DNA from: Dermatemys mawii
Lineage: Eukaryota > Chordata > Testudines > Dermatemydidae
NCBI GenBank assembly: GCA_007922305.1
Contig: ML677335.1
Span: forward strand, 19,068,246-19,132,245
Direction: 5' to 3'
DNA length: 64,000 bases
Shown: positions 12,782 through 27,653 of the stretch, piece by piece
How positions within the stretch are numbered: position 1 is the stretch's first letter
Layout of the letters: each line of letters begins with the position of its first letter
Translations under genes and position numbers: made by a program
Notes under the pieces: model-generated
Database searches by the model: none
What the model was told of the DNA's origin: nothing
Seen by the model: only the letters and a program-made list of their open reading frames with translations

Positions 12782-15450
12782 ATCCTCTGTCAATAACATT
12801 CCATATGATAGCTATAGAATTTATAATAGCAGGAAGACTTGATGCAAAATATCTTTTGTGAACTCTTATTCAGTTGACACAATAAATCTCAGTTTAGAGT
12901 AGAGCTTTAATCCTGTTTCATGTTAAACACATGTACTGTGAGGATCTTCCTACGTCAAATAGATTTGGTGTCTGAACTGATGACATTAAAATTTCTGTTG
13001 TTATCAGACGTATTGAATGTACAATTTAACATTTTAAGGAAGTTACCAATTTTATTTGAGGACTGCAAGTAAATTCATTAATACTGTGACCAAGGATTTG
13101 CTTTGTCTGTCCTTACAGTAAGACTGAAGCCCAGGCTATTTCCTGAATTCCTGAATTGCTCTGCTGTTTTTAATCTAATTGAAAATTGTCATGAAAACTG
13201 GTCAGACACAAAATCTATTCCCCAAACTTTACAGTTAGGATGATATGAAAAAACATTTTACTCTTGCATCAAAAAAATTATATATTCCTGAAAAATGGGC
13301 AGATAGAATTTCGTAAGATGGCAATAAACAGTGTGTGAGTCACCTAAGCACATCTTGTTGCAATGAGGAGTTTCAGAGTCGTAATACACGTTTTTTCCTG
13401 CCAACAGGTTGAATTTAGACTCAGACAAAAGCAAAAACAGTGACTCTTTTTGAAAAGAATAATGTATTTTTTCACTTTAGAAGAGAGCAGGTTATCGACT
13501 TAGCAAACAATAGGATGAGAAGAGCCATTTCTGGCAATCTTTCTCAATTCATTCGCAGGGTTGTCGGGTTTATTTTTCAATTAAGGGTAATCAAGTACTC
13601 TCCACACATTATTCATCCAGACAAGGAATGTCCTCATGATACAATCCTACTAACTTCTAGTCATAACGTGTAAAGTACTGTTAAGCATAATCCTTTTACT
13701 AAGAAGCTATTATTTTATTCATTTAGAAATATAACTGTATCAGCTTGGAAATAAGATGTGACTGCACATAAATAACAGGAGAAGAGCATTCTCAGTTATT
13801 GTATCTAAGATAAATCTGAGTGCATTCAATGGCAGTTCTATGTAAAACTGGACCCACTGCAATACTTACTCTGCCATGTCCTTCAGTTCAGACTTGTTTA
13901 TTTGTCTGAGTATTAAAATAGTTCAAAACATTAAAATTATTATGAACCAATTGTGAACTGAGATACTACATGCATATTACTTAATCATTCTACTTCCTAA
14001 GTAATGTAATTTGAAAATAAATAAAAATATTTTTTCTAGTGAAAAATCACTTCTCTGTTAGTTTTAACTTTATGTTTTTAATTTCAGATCTCCTTCCCCT
14101 TCCAGAGGAAGTTAGTGATGCCATAGCTTTAATGTCTCTTTTAGCTGCAACTCAAATGCTCACTTTCTGTTAGAAAATCTAAACTAGGAGGTATGCTATT
14201 TCTCCTGATTTGGAATTCATTAAAGGCAAGTATGCTGTAAATTAAAATGCTGGTAGGTTAAACCAAAATGCATAGCCTTAGCAACATAAACTTGAAAAGA
14301 AAGAAAACCTTTCTTTTTAATGCAATTGTCTGTGAAGCTGAAACTTTCAATTGCATAGTTGTCACAAGCACAACAAGCTCACTATTCATTGCTTTTAAAA
14401 ATCCAAATATTATCTCTCTGATTTGGATTTTCAGTAGAAAGTAAAAAGGGTAAAATGAAGTGGTAGCAGCTAAACCAGGAATTAAAGCCACTGCACTGCT
14501 GACCTCAGAAGGATCTTGGTCTGGAAGAAGGAGACCTGAACTAAAGAAAGGTTTTATTATCCTCTTTTTAGAATATTTTTCCTGCTAATATATATTTCTT
14601 TCTCCCATTCCTTTAATATTTATAAAAAAGTAAGATTAGGGTGAAAGATTAATGTGATGGTTTTGTCTTTGTTGCTCCTTAGTGCTTTACAGGGAGTGCA
14701 GCAAATACCTGTCTGTTACTGTTTAAATAAGTAAAGATTTGTTTTTTATTCCAAGTGTTGATCATGTCTGTCCCCTGTAGATATGGTCTGCCATGAGGAC
14801 AGCAAATAAGTGCAGAAAATGGACTGTATGGACATACTAGAATGCTTCCTGTTCCATATGCATGTGGAAAGGGCAAGAAGTTCTGTTCAGAATCATAGTA
14901 TTAACAGGCCAGCCCTTTCTGGCCAGCAGCACTGGGAGCTATAGTGGACAAAAATGACAATCCTGCAATCAGGGGATGTCAGAATCTTGTTGTGTCATTA
15001 TTTTTATCTAACAGTGCAATGTCTTGTTAGATTCATTTTGTCTTTTCCTATAAATGGAGAAGTCCCAATATGATTTTGATACTGTATTAAGCAATGAACT
15101 AATAAACTAATCTGATGTAATGGGACATTACTAGTATGATTTGATGGGCCATAAAAATGAATACAGTTTTCTGTACTACTATATAACTACTATATATTTG
15201 TCAGTAAAATAATTGAAGAAAAGGCCTCTTTCTTGACATTTTTATCTTACCAATGGCAGTGTTAATTGAAAATGGGTCTGTATGAAAGGGCATTTTTGTG
15301 CCACAAAAGAGCAGTTAACGGATACCTGGAAATAGGAGATACAAAACATAGGCATTACCTATACAAGTGTTTTTTTCCACTCAGGAAAATTCAGTCTGCT
15401 GCTGTTGCCTCTTGACATCTCAGTCATCACTGCATCTAATGATAACTTGG

Positions 15451-15540
15451 GGGTCAATCCTGGGAGGTGCTGAGGTCCTTTAGCTTCCTTTGAAGCTAGT
15501 GGGACTCGGGAATCCTCAGCTCCTTGCAGGATTGAATCCT
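15451..15540. repeat. MITE-like palindrome with tcaatcctg / caggattga ends
   Basis: The left end gtcaatcctgggaggtgctga pairs with the right end tcagctccttgcaggattgaa. An inner palindrome agcttcctttgaagct lies at the centre. The terminal inverted repeats are diverged. Small open frames seen across it on the minus strand are by-products of the palindrome. Confidence 0.6.
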
Positions 15541-16746
15541 GAAAGAGCAATATCATCTTCATAATTCTTTGTACTACAATGGTCCATTAAGGGACTTCTC
15601 CACCAGCTGTGTGTAAAATTGAAGATGACCAACACACTGAGCATATGATAGAAGATCACTGGTGCCCACAGATAGGGTGGGAGCTCTGAGAGGATGACTG
15701 ACAACACACAAAATGCCTCTCAAGAATCTGTTTACAGGCATTTCCAGGCTCTGGATCATTCTGCTTGTAATATATTCTGTCGATCTTCCATACTTCCCTC
15801 TGTTGCCTGAATGTGGCTAAGGTGTGCAAGTTGATTTATCGTCTGTGCCCCACACAAACAGGCCATAGTTGAAGGTAAGGATCTCATGCAAAGCTGACAT
15901 GAGAAGTTTATTTTTTGCTTTTGCCCAAGTGTTCGTTCATAAATTCCATATTCTCCAAGGGTAAATCACATATAGTAGAAAAAAAAGATTTCAAATTTGA
16001 CCTTTAAATAAATATCCTAATCTACGTTACAAAAAATTGGACAGTCAATAATACAGTGGGAATGGAAACAATAATACCATTTACCTCTTGTTTACATTAC
16101 TAACAAATATGAACACATATTGCTTGAATTTAATCCACCAGTGCTTACAATTGCACTTCTATTTACCAACTGGTGTACACAAATCCAATCCAGAAAATGT
16201 ACCTAGAACTGGGGTAGCAAATTATCTATATAGCCATCAGAAGCCATCGGAGAGCAGTGGTTTGTATATTTTACAAGGTACAGTGTGAATATACTAGGTA
16301 ATAGAGAAGAGAAGTATGAAAAATATTTTATTATCGAAATGGTAAATTCTTTTTCATAAACTCTGTTCTTACGTGTTCAAAGTTGAAGTTTCATTAGGTG
16401 AAATTCATTCGTTCACTAATTTCACAGCTTATCACCTTCAACTTATGTACCCTAAAAAGCAGGTTCATTATCATCACTGCAGAATCTGTTGCTTACTATC
16501 AAATTTTCAATACACAGTTCAGGATAACAGTTCCTCCTAAAACTGTTCTGGTGCAGGAACTGATTGTGTTATTTAATATAATAAAAAACCAACAGTTTTG
16601 GAAGTTCTTGTCATATTACAAAATATCCCCAGCTACATAAGCACATATATAACTTTAAGCACATACGATCTAATGTATTCAATGAAATCCATTCACATAT
16701 TTACAGCTACTTATGTTAAAGTATCTTGAGGCCTTAGTGATGACCC

Positions 16747-17047
16747 TAAGGATATGTCTTCACTACATGCCGGATCTGGGGGTAGTAATCGATCATTTGG
16801 CGATCAATTTATTGTGTCTCATCAAGACGCGATAAATCAATCTCCAAAGGCAGTCCTATCAACTTTGGAACTCCAGTTCGCTGAGAGGCGCAAGCTGGAG
16901 TCGACAGGGGGATCCTGCTGCCAACCACTGCCGTTGTGAGGATGGCAGGTAAGTCGGCCTAAGATGCGCCGACTTCATTTGTGTAATTCACATAGCTGAA
17001 GTTGCATATCTTAGGTCAAAGCCTCCCCCTAGTGTAGACCAGCCTTA
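16747..17047. mobile_element. 300-bp TIR non-autonomous DNA transposon
   Basis: The left end taaggatatgtcttcac matches the reverse complement of the right end, taaggctggtctacac. The interior is more GC-rich than its surroundings and contains paired words such as cgatcatttggcgatcaat and aagtcggcctaagatgcgcc. The flanks read ctaa on the left and ttaa on the right. This would fit a decayed TTAA duplication (Kolobok or piggyBac type), but the left copy is imperfect, so the superfamily is open. Confidence 0.6.
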
Positions 17048-17101
17048 AGCTGCAATGGCTTTCCTTCTGCTCCCTGTGTAACACAAACACAAGATTCTAT
17101 A

Positions 17102-17174
17102 GGGATGAAATCCTGACTTCAATTAAGTCAATAAAAGTTTTACCATTAATTTCAGTGGGGCCAGAATTTCACTC
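17102..17174. repeat. MITE-like palindrome fragment (gatgaaatcctg...cagaatttcac)
   Basis: An inverted pair gaaatcctgacttcaatt / atttcagtggggccagaatttc lies around a short centre. The same family appears as a fragment at 31591-31641. Confidence 0.5.
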
Positions 17175-20100
17175 AGGGAGGAGATCAGGTGTAACTTGCT
17201 TTCTGAGACAAATCTTAATAATTTTGCATCAGTCCCCTTTTAGACCAAACCAATCCCACTAGTGTATGTCTAATTTTGCACATATATAAGTATTCCAGTG
17301 GCAGAAAACTAATATCAAAGATGGCAAATATGCCACTTTACAAAGATTTTGTTTAAAGTACATGAAAATCAGTAGGAAATGATAAACCACAACAAAATAA
17401 AGGTCAGTTCAATTATATTTAAATTAAGATAGTTGTCACAATGCATAGAATAAAGAAACTTTTGTTTCACTTCCTCATAGATTATTTAAATTACATTCTT
17501 TAAGCAGAGTGCTTATCAAGAGCTAAAATATTTTTTGACTATTAGGAAGTGGGAACTAGACTATGAATTTTTTTTTATTTAGGTTGTGTTATTGAATGTT
17601 TTTCAGATTAAAATACAGCTGATTCCTGAAGCCAGAACAAGTACTAGTTAGTACTGTGCAGTCTTCTGCACTAGTTCTACAAAAGTGCCCACTCCAGATC
17701 CAATTTATTGCAGTTCTAGACTCTTTCTGAGCAAGCAGTATTCATTGTTTTGCTTTTCCGACATTGTGCTGCACCAATTAAATAGGTTGAGATCATAAAG
17801 CTTATTACATATTACACTACATATGTGTATTACTGTAGGCCAGACTTGAACAGAGTCATCCAGATGCTAGAAAGCTAGTTTATCTAACATTCTGCAAAGA
17901 GACCAAAAATCTCTTTTGCAAAATTGCACTATGGCAAAATAGCTAGAGTATGGAAACAATTCATCTGGCAATAAAATGGAATGTAAAACCCAAGAAATTA
18001 GGTATTGAATAAATGGATATCATTGAGAAAGGCACAGAAATTCTTTGTTTTCCTTCAAAGTCATTTTATTAGTTTCAGTGAGTTTATTGTTGGCTCCCAA
18101 TTGGTTACAATTTACATCTACTTGGCACTGTACATGGAATTAAGCCAAGTTTTGTATTGGAGATGACTGCTTAGTAACAGATGTCTAATGTTTCCCAACA
18201 CATTAAGTTCATTTATTAGCTAGCTCAATAAAACTAAATAATAGGGTAATTACAAATTTCTGGTCTTGTGTCATTTTCTCATTCTCTTTTGAGTGCCTGA
18301 GTGATTAAGATTGTGGTAACTCTTGATACATTTCAAGCCTTACTTAAAATTTATTTCAAAGTAATTCTTTGTGGTTTTATGCAGCAATCTGTTAGTTAAA
18401 TAGTTGGAAAGTGGACATTCCAACATACCATGCGAATGGCCAAAAGTTTTCCTCACCACAATCTCCCCGCATAACATGTTTTATAAAAATACTTAGGGCT
18501 TGATTCAGTGACTGCTGTTTGAGGTTAACGGGAAATTTTGTAGAAATGGGATTTCTGCACAGTGACTAGCAACAGATTGGGGCCTCTCAAAAAATTTTTT
18601 AACATATAACTTCAGTTAATACTAAATGTGGTATAAAATCAGGACATTGACTGGACGTCTTTGAATATTGGGAAGGAGGTGGTTTGGATACAAGCCCCCA
18701 GACCAAAACCTGCCAAAACAAGAACCAGAAGAAGCCTGATTTCTAGTATTTGTTTTGTTTTGTGAGATATCAAAATGATAACCATTTTCATAAGATATCA
18801 GAAAAATAAGGTGACAAAATTACTTCTATGCAGATTTGCAAAAAATCTTAGTAGAACAGCTTATGAGATTTTGTCACTATCAAACCTGAACTATAGCTTA
18901 TTTTTTATTTGGATCTGAAGACCTCCTTTTCTGTCCACCTCTAATGTAGATGGACATTAAACATCCAAGGCAAGGAGGTTAAACACCTAAATGTTTGCAA
19001 AGACAAGGGGAATCTCTCCCATTTAAAAGAGTGAGGTATTATCTTTATATAAGGAAAAAAGGTCTTGAGGGAGTTAGGCAGACAGTTCCAATAGGTGTTG
19101 ATTGCCTTCTTCCCTTTATCTTCTTTGAAAATCGCTGCCTGAATTCTTGAAAACCCTTTAAAAGAAGACGTTCGGTTGCTTTGCATGGATAACTTGGATT
19201 ATAAGGCATGTTTGGGGTTTTTTCCTCTTATCAGCTGAATCCTTTGGTGAGAATCCCTGTTCGCTGAGAATAAGCTAACTCCCTCTTACACATTTGATAC
19301 ATCAACCTTTTTTTGTTTGAAAAAGTTCAATCCACCTTTTTTCTCTTTGTATTCTCACTTGTCATTTTCCTGGTCTCTGCCTGGTGGTTCTAGGACCAGA
19401 AGTGGAAATGCATAAATAGCTTGAGAAAAGTTGTTCTTGATATTTCTTAGCCCAGCTAAGGAAAGAAGTACCAGAAAACTCAGTATAGCTAATTTCTTTC
19501 AAATTCACTGAGCTACTATCTAGATCCAAGAATTTTTGAGCATTTGAATATGGTTCAGATAAGTATTTGGACCTTTGCATACTGAACCACACATCAGAAC
19601 CTCTCTGTGGCTGCTCATTGTACCTCTATAAATTAAATACTTTATTAAATTATATAACTAAATATTATTGTTATGGCTGTCACCAACCCTTCCAGGGGTC
19701 AAAAAGGATCATGGCTAGTTCAAACAAACCTTCAAAAAGACCCCATTTTACAACGCTAAAAATCTAGGGTATAACCTTCTCCCCTAACCTACCTCAAACA
19801 TTTCTGCCATGCCAGCTGAAGAAAGGTTTTAGGATCTCTGACATGGAAATTGTTAAGAAATATGACTAGGGCTTTTGTGTATATTTTTCCAAGGGGCTTC
19901 AAGTTATTTCAGATTGTACAACATACCAGTTACCATTAGAGCATGAGTAATAAACATCCCACTAGCATTTCATCCTGTCCCTGCTGGGGTGGGTTCCCAA
20001 GGACCTGGATGTCTCGGGCAGCAGCTGGTTTTTTGAAGGGCCCCAGACAAGACATGCTTGTGTTAAATACATTATATAACTTTCATGTGTATCTGTATTT

Positions 20101-23100
20101 CATTGAACTGTCCTCCTATTCCTTTATGACTAAATGCACTTTGGAGAATATTTTTGGAATTAAGCAAATTCACTATAGAATAACTCATGTAACATGTAGT
20201 TGGTAAAATAAGATACTGCTTCTCTTTTACATGAAATTGAGAAATCTTATTTCAGTGTTGTAGACAGAATGGTTTGAACGTATTATATTTGCCCATTGTC
20301 TGCCATTACTAGTGTGACCGAAACTGTTTCTGAGAGAGTGAACATTTCAGTATCTCTCAGTTTTTGGTTTAGAAAGCAGCACACAAACAAATTAATGGAT
20401 AAGAAGAAATTAGATTGAAGTCGTATCCTTTTAAGGGCAACTTAAGATAAAAGGTTGATTCTACACAAACAGGCATGTTCTCACTGACATTTTTGTTTAA
20501 ATTATATTATAGATTTACTGCTAGTTTTCCCAGTGTTAAGCTATATGACTCCTGTTAAAGTTAGCTCTACAGCTAAAACCCAATGCAAATCTTTGACTTT
20601 TAAAGATAGGGGGCTAAATTTTCTCCTTAAATAAGCATAGAAAGCTATCCATTGCTTATGGGCCAATCTTTTTTTTAACTGATATCCTGGAAATCTGAAG
20701 TAACTGACTTCAGTGAAGTTATTCCAGATAGACTTCAATTTTTTCAAGGATTTATTTGCACAGATATAAGGGCAAAATTTAGCACTAAATAATTTTCCTA
20801 AAGAAAAAGATTAGGATGAGTATCTCCTATTTTTATTGGAGGTTAAATTGGATTAGAGTTTGACCTTTACTTTTAGGAATGAAACAGAATTAGGGTGCAA
20901 TTATCACTGTTAGACAAAATAGGATTGTTGTCTGGTCTGTACACTTTCTTTTACATATATTTTTGTTTCAGAGAATATATAATTCATTTCTTTCTTTTCT
21001 ATAATGCCCATGACAAAGTATCTAGGACACTGTACAAAATTTGCTCTGCGGTTTTCATTGAACTGTGTGTAGAAGACCAGCCTATCTACCACACAAAATT
21101 AGCCAAAAAGCAGGGGGGAAAAATGAAAGCATTGTAGAAGCTTTAAAATATTTTCTTTTAATTAACTTTTTTTTATTAAGACAGAAAACCCAACTTAAAA
21201 ACTGTTAGAGCATCAATTTTTGTGACTCTACACAGAAAGATGAAGAATGTGTACTTGCTGCAAAATGCTCCTTTGTACTGGGGTTTTTAAAGAGGGTTTG
21301 TGGACTATCCAAGAATCAGAAAGAGCATCTGTTCTTCTGTACTCTATTTTGGGATGTTGTGGGTGGGGGTCAGGCTTTCTCCTTTCAAGTGGAATTGTAT
21401 GAACTGTGCATAGTTTATGCAGCACTTTGCAGTCTTTCAACATAAAAGGCATTATAGAAATGAAAATGATTTATTCCATGTCTTTCCTATGTAAAAACTG
21501 ATCATGGAGGCCTTAACAACACATGAAAAAATGCACTTAGCATGTCAGATCCCCTGCTTCCTCAGCATTGGGGAAATCCAATCAAGTTTACCAGGACTGG
21601 GAAGAGGGCTGAACTCCCTGATCCTATGCCTCCCTGACATCATGGGTTGGCCAGCATGGCACTCCCTCAGTGCGTATCACATGTGCTATGTTGTGGAATA
21701 AATGACTTGTTTTACTGCATATAGAACTCCTCATTTGATAAATCCAGTCAACACACTGGCTTGCTCCTTCCTTGCTGCACCATAACAAAATGAGTTTTCA
21801 CAGGTACAGGACAGAAATAGGACCACTAATGTGGTGCTTTGTGACCTGTAAATGGGAAGCATTCCATCAATTGGTTTAACACTGGGGTGCAAATCCTTGA
21901 CAGGATCTCAATTCTACCATTACATCTAAACCCTAGAAACTATTAAATGTAGCATATCAGCCAAAAGAAGTCACAATATATTTATAGTTTATATATTTAT
22001 ACTATATTTATAGTTTAAATTAATCCAGGCAGCCAAACTGAAGTAACTTCTTTCCTGCTGGGATTGCAATTGCTAATATAATTTGTTCTTTGATATTTAG
22101 AAATAAGGAGATTTATAAGTAGACCTTTTATTTACCAACAATACTTAGTTTTTATGTTGCCAGTTTAATATGCACATCATGGCTAGTATAAAATGATCAA
22201 TAAGCAGCCATGTCATGCAAGGTTATTCCAAGTACTAAACAGACTCAGCACTGATTAGCTTCCATTATCAGATGCAGTCAGACTGCTATGGCCATAGGCT
22301 CAAGGTTATTGAGAGAATCTGAGGACATTATAAATAATAAAACAGAACTCAACTAATATGTCATCAGAAACCACAAAATAGGATTGCCTTTTATTATGCT
22401 TTAATTTGGTCTTTTTTATATATGGCCACTCCAAGTACCTCCCCACCCCCATTCACTGCCCCTCTTTTTCTGTTCCTCTCTTACCTTGGAACAGGTTAAC
22501 TGCTGCTTTCCCTGCCTTCACAATGTCCTTCTACTTTTAAAAAGAATAAAGAATGCCGGTTTGAGGGGAATAAATTGAGAGTAAATCCGTTACATTCCAT
22601 TATTGAATTAGATTAGATTATTCAGTGACAGCCCTGACAGTTTAGTTAGATAGATTAGCTACATTAAAAAGATAGGTGGATGGATAGGTGTATATGATCA
22701 TCAATAACATTATGACATTTTATCATGACTGTAGTATTATGAGAAAATATTAAAACCTTATCTGTAGTGAGCCATGCTTACTTGTTATGTTATCCTGAAA
22801 TAGCACTTTGTGTTTGGATCCTCTAAATGCAAAATATGGGCATAAAATTAAATACTGTATTGTATATCGGTAAACTCCCTAAAGAATTCATATTCTGCAT
22901 GCTTGTGTTCATTATCCTATCAACATTACTTTCACATACAATTCTGTGTTCCTGAAGGTCAAAGGTTGCATTTGACTATGCACATGGGCTGAGAAATTTT
23001 TTGGCAACTGAATGTCTCCTTGTCCAAAGTTTATTAAGCAGTTGGATCCTGTTCATCCATTTGCCTTCTGAGCCTTCTAAAAATACCACAATCCTCAACA

Positions 23101-23753
23101 AGGAGATATTTTAAGGGATTCATATTCACAAGTATATTTGTGGGGAGCTTATTTTGGCAGGCTTGCATGTGTCAGATTTGCGTGCTTGCAGAGTTAGTGC
23201 TTTGTGAACTTTTATTGGAAGCCACTTGTACATAGGCTAAAGAGAGAGCTTCAGGACTGTGGGATACTAGATGGGAATTTCTGCTCTAAGTAAGCTTATA
23301 GATGTAAAAGAAGTGAAGATGCATTTTTAGGAATGTTAATATGTGTCTGAAGTCATTCACTTCAGACATTTGCACGCCAGCCCTCAGCTTATTGGATCTG
23401 ATTTCATATAACTTGGCTATGATTGCTCTCCAAGGACCTTAATGATCTTGCTACTTTCAATAAACATGTATTGAAACTACTGCCAGTCTGTGGATAAGGA
23501 AAACCCATATGAGAGACTTTATCTTCCAAAAATACTAAAAGGCAAATCAGTCTTCAGCAGAAGATTAATAGGAAATGTCAAAATGTAGCATTCAATTGAT
23601 AACTGGAATTGAATTACAGTACAAAAAAATTTGTTTTATAGAAATGCAGTAGAAACTATGATTTTCCTACTTTGGGGGAAAAAGTGCAAATATATGTTAT
23701 ACTTTACAATTGGGACCAACAAAACTATGAGTGTGAGCAAACACAGACTTTGA

Positions 23754-23999
<246 letters not shown>

Positions 24000-26900
24000 T
24001 AACTTTGACATCTTTATAATTGTATTGTTCTGGAACAAATGTGGCTTTTTCCTCTTGTAGTCATTCCTCATTATAGGACTTGATTTACTGTAAATTAACT
24101 ACACCCAGGATTCTAAAGTTTCAAGTAACTGAGGAAAACTGCATTAAATTTTAGAGTGAACAGGAATGAATGAACTTCAAGCAGTTAAGTTTAAGGAAAT
24201 CTCATCACTAAGAGCTGAGTTCATTATGTCTTCATCCTCCAGTGTAGTCTTATGTTTAAACAGTGCTACCTATGAACATAGCTTTCATTTTATTAAAAGA
24301 AAATGATATGGATGAACATACAAATGTTAAAGATAAAATGTAAGTAGAAATCTAAAGTCTTAATTAGTGATAATTGAGAAAACAACTTAGAAGCAGAGAC
24401 AGATAATGCCATTGATTAACAAGAAAACTGGATTCCGTAGCTATTTTGTAATATGTGATTTAATTATAAAAAACAGAAATTCATAGACGAATGTTCCTTG
24501 CTTGCAAAATGTGTAAGGAAGAATTATAAATGATGCAAAATCTACCTGTTCATTTTGATATGTATTGATAGTTTGTTTATTAAAAGCAAAAATTAATCAG
24601 GGAAAAACATGAGATGTTATCAGTTGAATGACCCATTTGAAATATCAAGTGAATAAAAAACTTATATTAGTAACTGGAGGTTAATTTATATCACTGTGCT
24701 GACCAAAGAGTCCCTGATAGATGATACCAGTTCAGTAAGTTAGGAAGTCCTATAAAGTCATAACAGTGAAGTAAATAGAGTTACTGATGTCATCACAGAA
24801 ATGAAAGGGAACTCCCATTCCATAAAAGTATAGGGATGAAGCACTGTTTTTACATTAACCCCTTAGTGCTGAGATCTTAAAAATCAGCAAAAAACAGTTA
24901 CACATATAGCCATCAATCAGCATTTGTATTACTACTTATGAAATATTGTAAAAATAGTACTTGAATGTTTGTGAAAGTTGAGAAAAGCCAGTCAGTTCTA
25001 TGTTAAAACTGTGACCCTTTGATTTACATCATTTAGTTGTGCCTTGTGATTATAGCTCATATATTATGTCAAGTCAGAGTACAGAGTATCAATGAGAACT
25101 TTGACTCCCCCGACTTCTGTTAGGTTAGCAATCTTAACTTGGTCTCAACATTTTGTAATATTGAATGACATATGTTTAATTTGTTTGGTTTTATTTTTGA
25201 GAGGGTTTTAGTTGGTTTATTTTTACTTTGTTTTTGGACTTTGATTTTTATTAAAACTTAACAAAGATGGTCCTTCATGGGAGTTTGTAATAGGTGTATC
25301 TTTTAGAGTTGTTATTTCTAGGACTCTAATCCTGTAAAGATTTCTGGACTAGGAGATAACTTGAACTGTGTTATTTATAGCCAGTTATGATGTCTGTGCC
25401 TCCAACTAGTTATAATATTAGTCAGAAGTCATATCGTGTGGGCAGGACCTAAGTCAATACCTATTCTAGTATATAAAACAGGACTTGGTTGAGAAACAAG
25501 AGCAAATGCAGCAACATTAGTGCTATAACCTCAGCATCCATGAAATATAGGAAAGCTATTACATTTCACACTGCAAAAAAGATCCACAAATTTGATATTA
25601 GGATTTTATACACTGATGATGAACTACAGAGGGCAAAAACCCTGTTCATGACGAAGCACATGTTAAAGGCTTGAATGAAAGCTCAGTGTTCATATGGCCT
25701 TATAGGGATCCTTTTCAGAGGGGAATTTAACCTTAAACAACAAAACATTTAAGATAATGTTGTTTCTGAATAAATTTCAAGTGTGTTGCTGAATTATACA
25801 AGATGTTTTCTATTTTCTAGTCAATCTGCCTCATGTTCCTGATTCAGTCACTGATGACACATTTCTATGTATGTGACATCAATATTATCGATACTATAAT
25901 TACAGTTACATATATTGTTGTACTAGTACTTAATGAACCAGCCAGTAGAAGGAGGTTGATTGGAAAAGAGATGTTTTCTCTTCCCAAAAGTATCTTGATA
26001 ATCATCAATAATTAGATAGGAAATACAGAAAACATATGTGAAAATTTAAAAGCTTTCAGATTTTATATAGTAAGGGATGTTAGCAACAGCCACAGATCTG
26101 GTCCTAACAAAAATGCGCACCCAGTGATTCAAAACTTCAGACAGAACACCTTTATATAAGCTTATAAATAGAGATCTAGGTGTCTAATTTTAGGTATCCA
26201 ATTTTGAAAAAGTTGGCCTAAAAAAGTGTTGCATATAATTAAATAGTTATGATATATTACCAATCAAGTGACCATGATTGTTTCTGATAGATGATTGGAA
26301 CTTTGCAGATCAAATTGCTATATTACTACATATAATTACATAATAATGTCACAGACATTATTATGATTAGTGCTTTTAAAATAAGTTCCAACATAGCTTA
26401 TGATTTAATATCATTTATCATCGTACTAGAACATATTTAATATAAATTTCTTGCCTTAATTTAGTTTTTTTAAGTTTTAAACACTTTTTCACTTGTCATC
26501 ACTGTTCCATATATTGGTGGGAGGACTGGCTATAAAAAGATGACTCATTCTCCTTCCCATAAAGACCAAGCATATCGCATCATCTTGCATTGCCACCTAT
26601 TTCAGAGATAAATCTATCTTGCCTAAAAAAAAGTGTTATATGACATTTTACAATATGAACCTATAAAGTGTTGGTGCTATATGTACCAAGGAAATCTATT
26701 TCCATCTTTTATTACATAACTGTAATAAAATGTTATACAAGTTTGTCATCATGTAGCAGGGTGAAATTTGTTCCTCAAAAATGTTATAATTATTGTGCTT
26801 CTATAGAAAAACTGTGATCAAATAAAATGCACTATACTGGAAAGAACAATGTTTATAGTTTAATCTCAACTTTTGCTGTGATAACTTTTCCATTCCCAAT

Positions 26901-27036
26901 GTGTGAGAGTTCATCTCTTGAGTTGATTTAGATACATGCCTCTTGATGAGACAGTCAGCTACTTAATTGTCAATTCTATGGAGATTAGAGTGGAATTGAT
27001 TGGTGGTTTTGGTAGCAAAAAGTTGAAATGTAGCAG

Positions 27037-27653
27037 TGTGATGGAGTCAGACCAGAAGGGTATAGGAGAGTGCTGGAAGGCAGGTATATTAGTCTCAGGA
27101 TGTGCAGGTCCCTGTTCCCTGAATAGCCAAACAAAGGCTACTTCAGGCCAATCAAGACACCTGGGTACAATTAAGAACCTTCTAGAAAGGAGTAGAAATA
27201 GCTAGCCTGATTGGGACACGTGAAACCAATCAGGGACTGGCTGAAACCAGATAAAAACCTCCCAGTTAGTCAGGTGGGCTGTGGGTGTCAGGAGCTGTGA
27301 GAGGAAGTTGTGCTGTTGGTGAGACTGAGTGGTGGACAACGTGTCATACAGAAGGAAGGAGGCCCTGAGGTAAGGATGAAGTGGAGTTTGAAGAAGCGGG
27401 GACTGCTGTGGGGAAGTAGCCCAAGGAATTGTATTGTGTTTTGTGGATAAAAGGTCAGCCATCTTAGCTGATACTATTAGGGTCCCTGGACTGGAGTCCG
27501 GAGTAGAGGGAGGGCCCGGGCTCCCCCCTTTTCTGCCTCCCTTAATTAGTTACTGAGAAAGGGAGGTCACTCTGGGCCTAGATGAGTTTCTGAGGCCCCT
27601 AAATCTTCCAGGAAGCGCAGGACCCTCCACTACAGACTCAGAACTTTGTCACA
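27037..27653 (+). mobile_element. LTR-like insertion, probable solo LTR (TG...CA, 4-bp target duplication)
   Basis: The insertion starts tgtgatggag and ends actttgtcaca, flanked by gcag at 27033-27036 and 27654-27657. TG...CA ends with a 4-bp duplication fit an endogenous-retrovirus solo LTR, although 5 bp is also common in LTR elements. A TATA-like agataaaaacc lies near 27250, with GC-rich sequence and a run of c's downstream near 27510-27530. I recall similar sequences as repeated in turtles. No internal viral genes are present, so if this is an LTR it is the remnant of recombination between the two LTRs of a provirus. Orientation is tentative. Confidence 0.55.

Noticed and set aside
14089..14173. 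Possible exon after the acceptor-like ttttaatttcag, reading DLLPLPEEVSDAIALMSLL
   Set aside because: Does not match any PRKG1 segment, has no donor, and stops after 28 codons.
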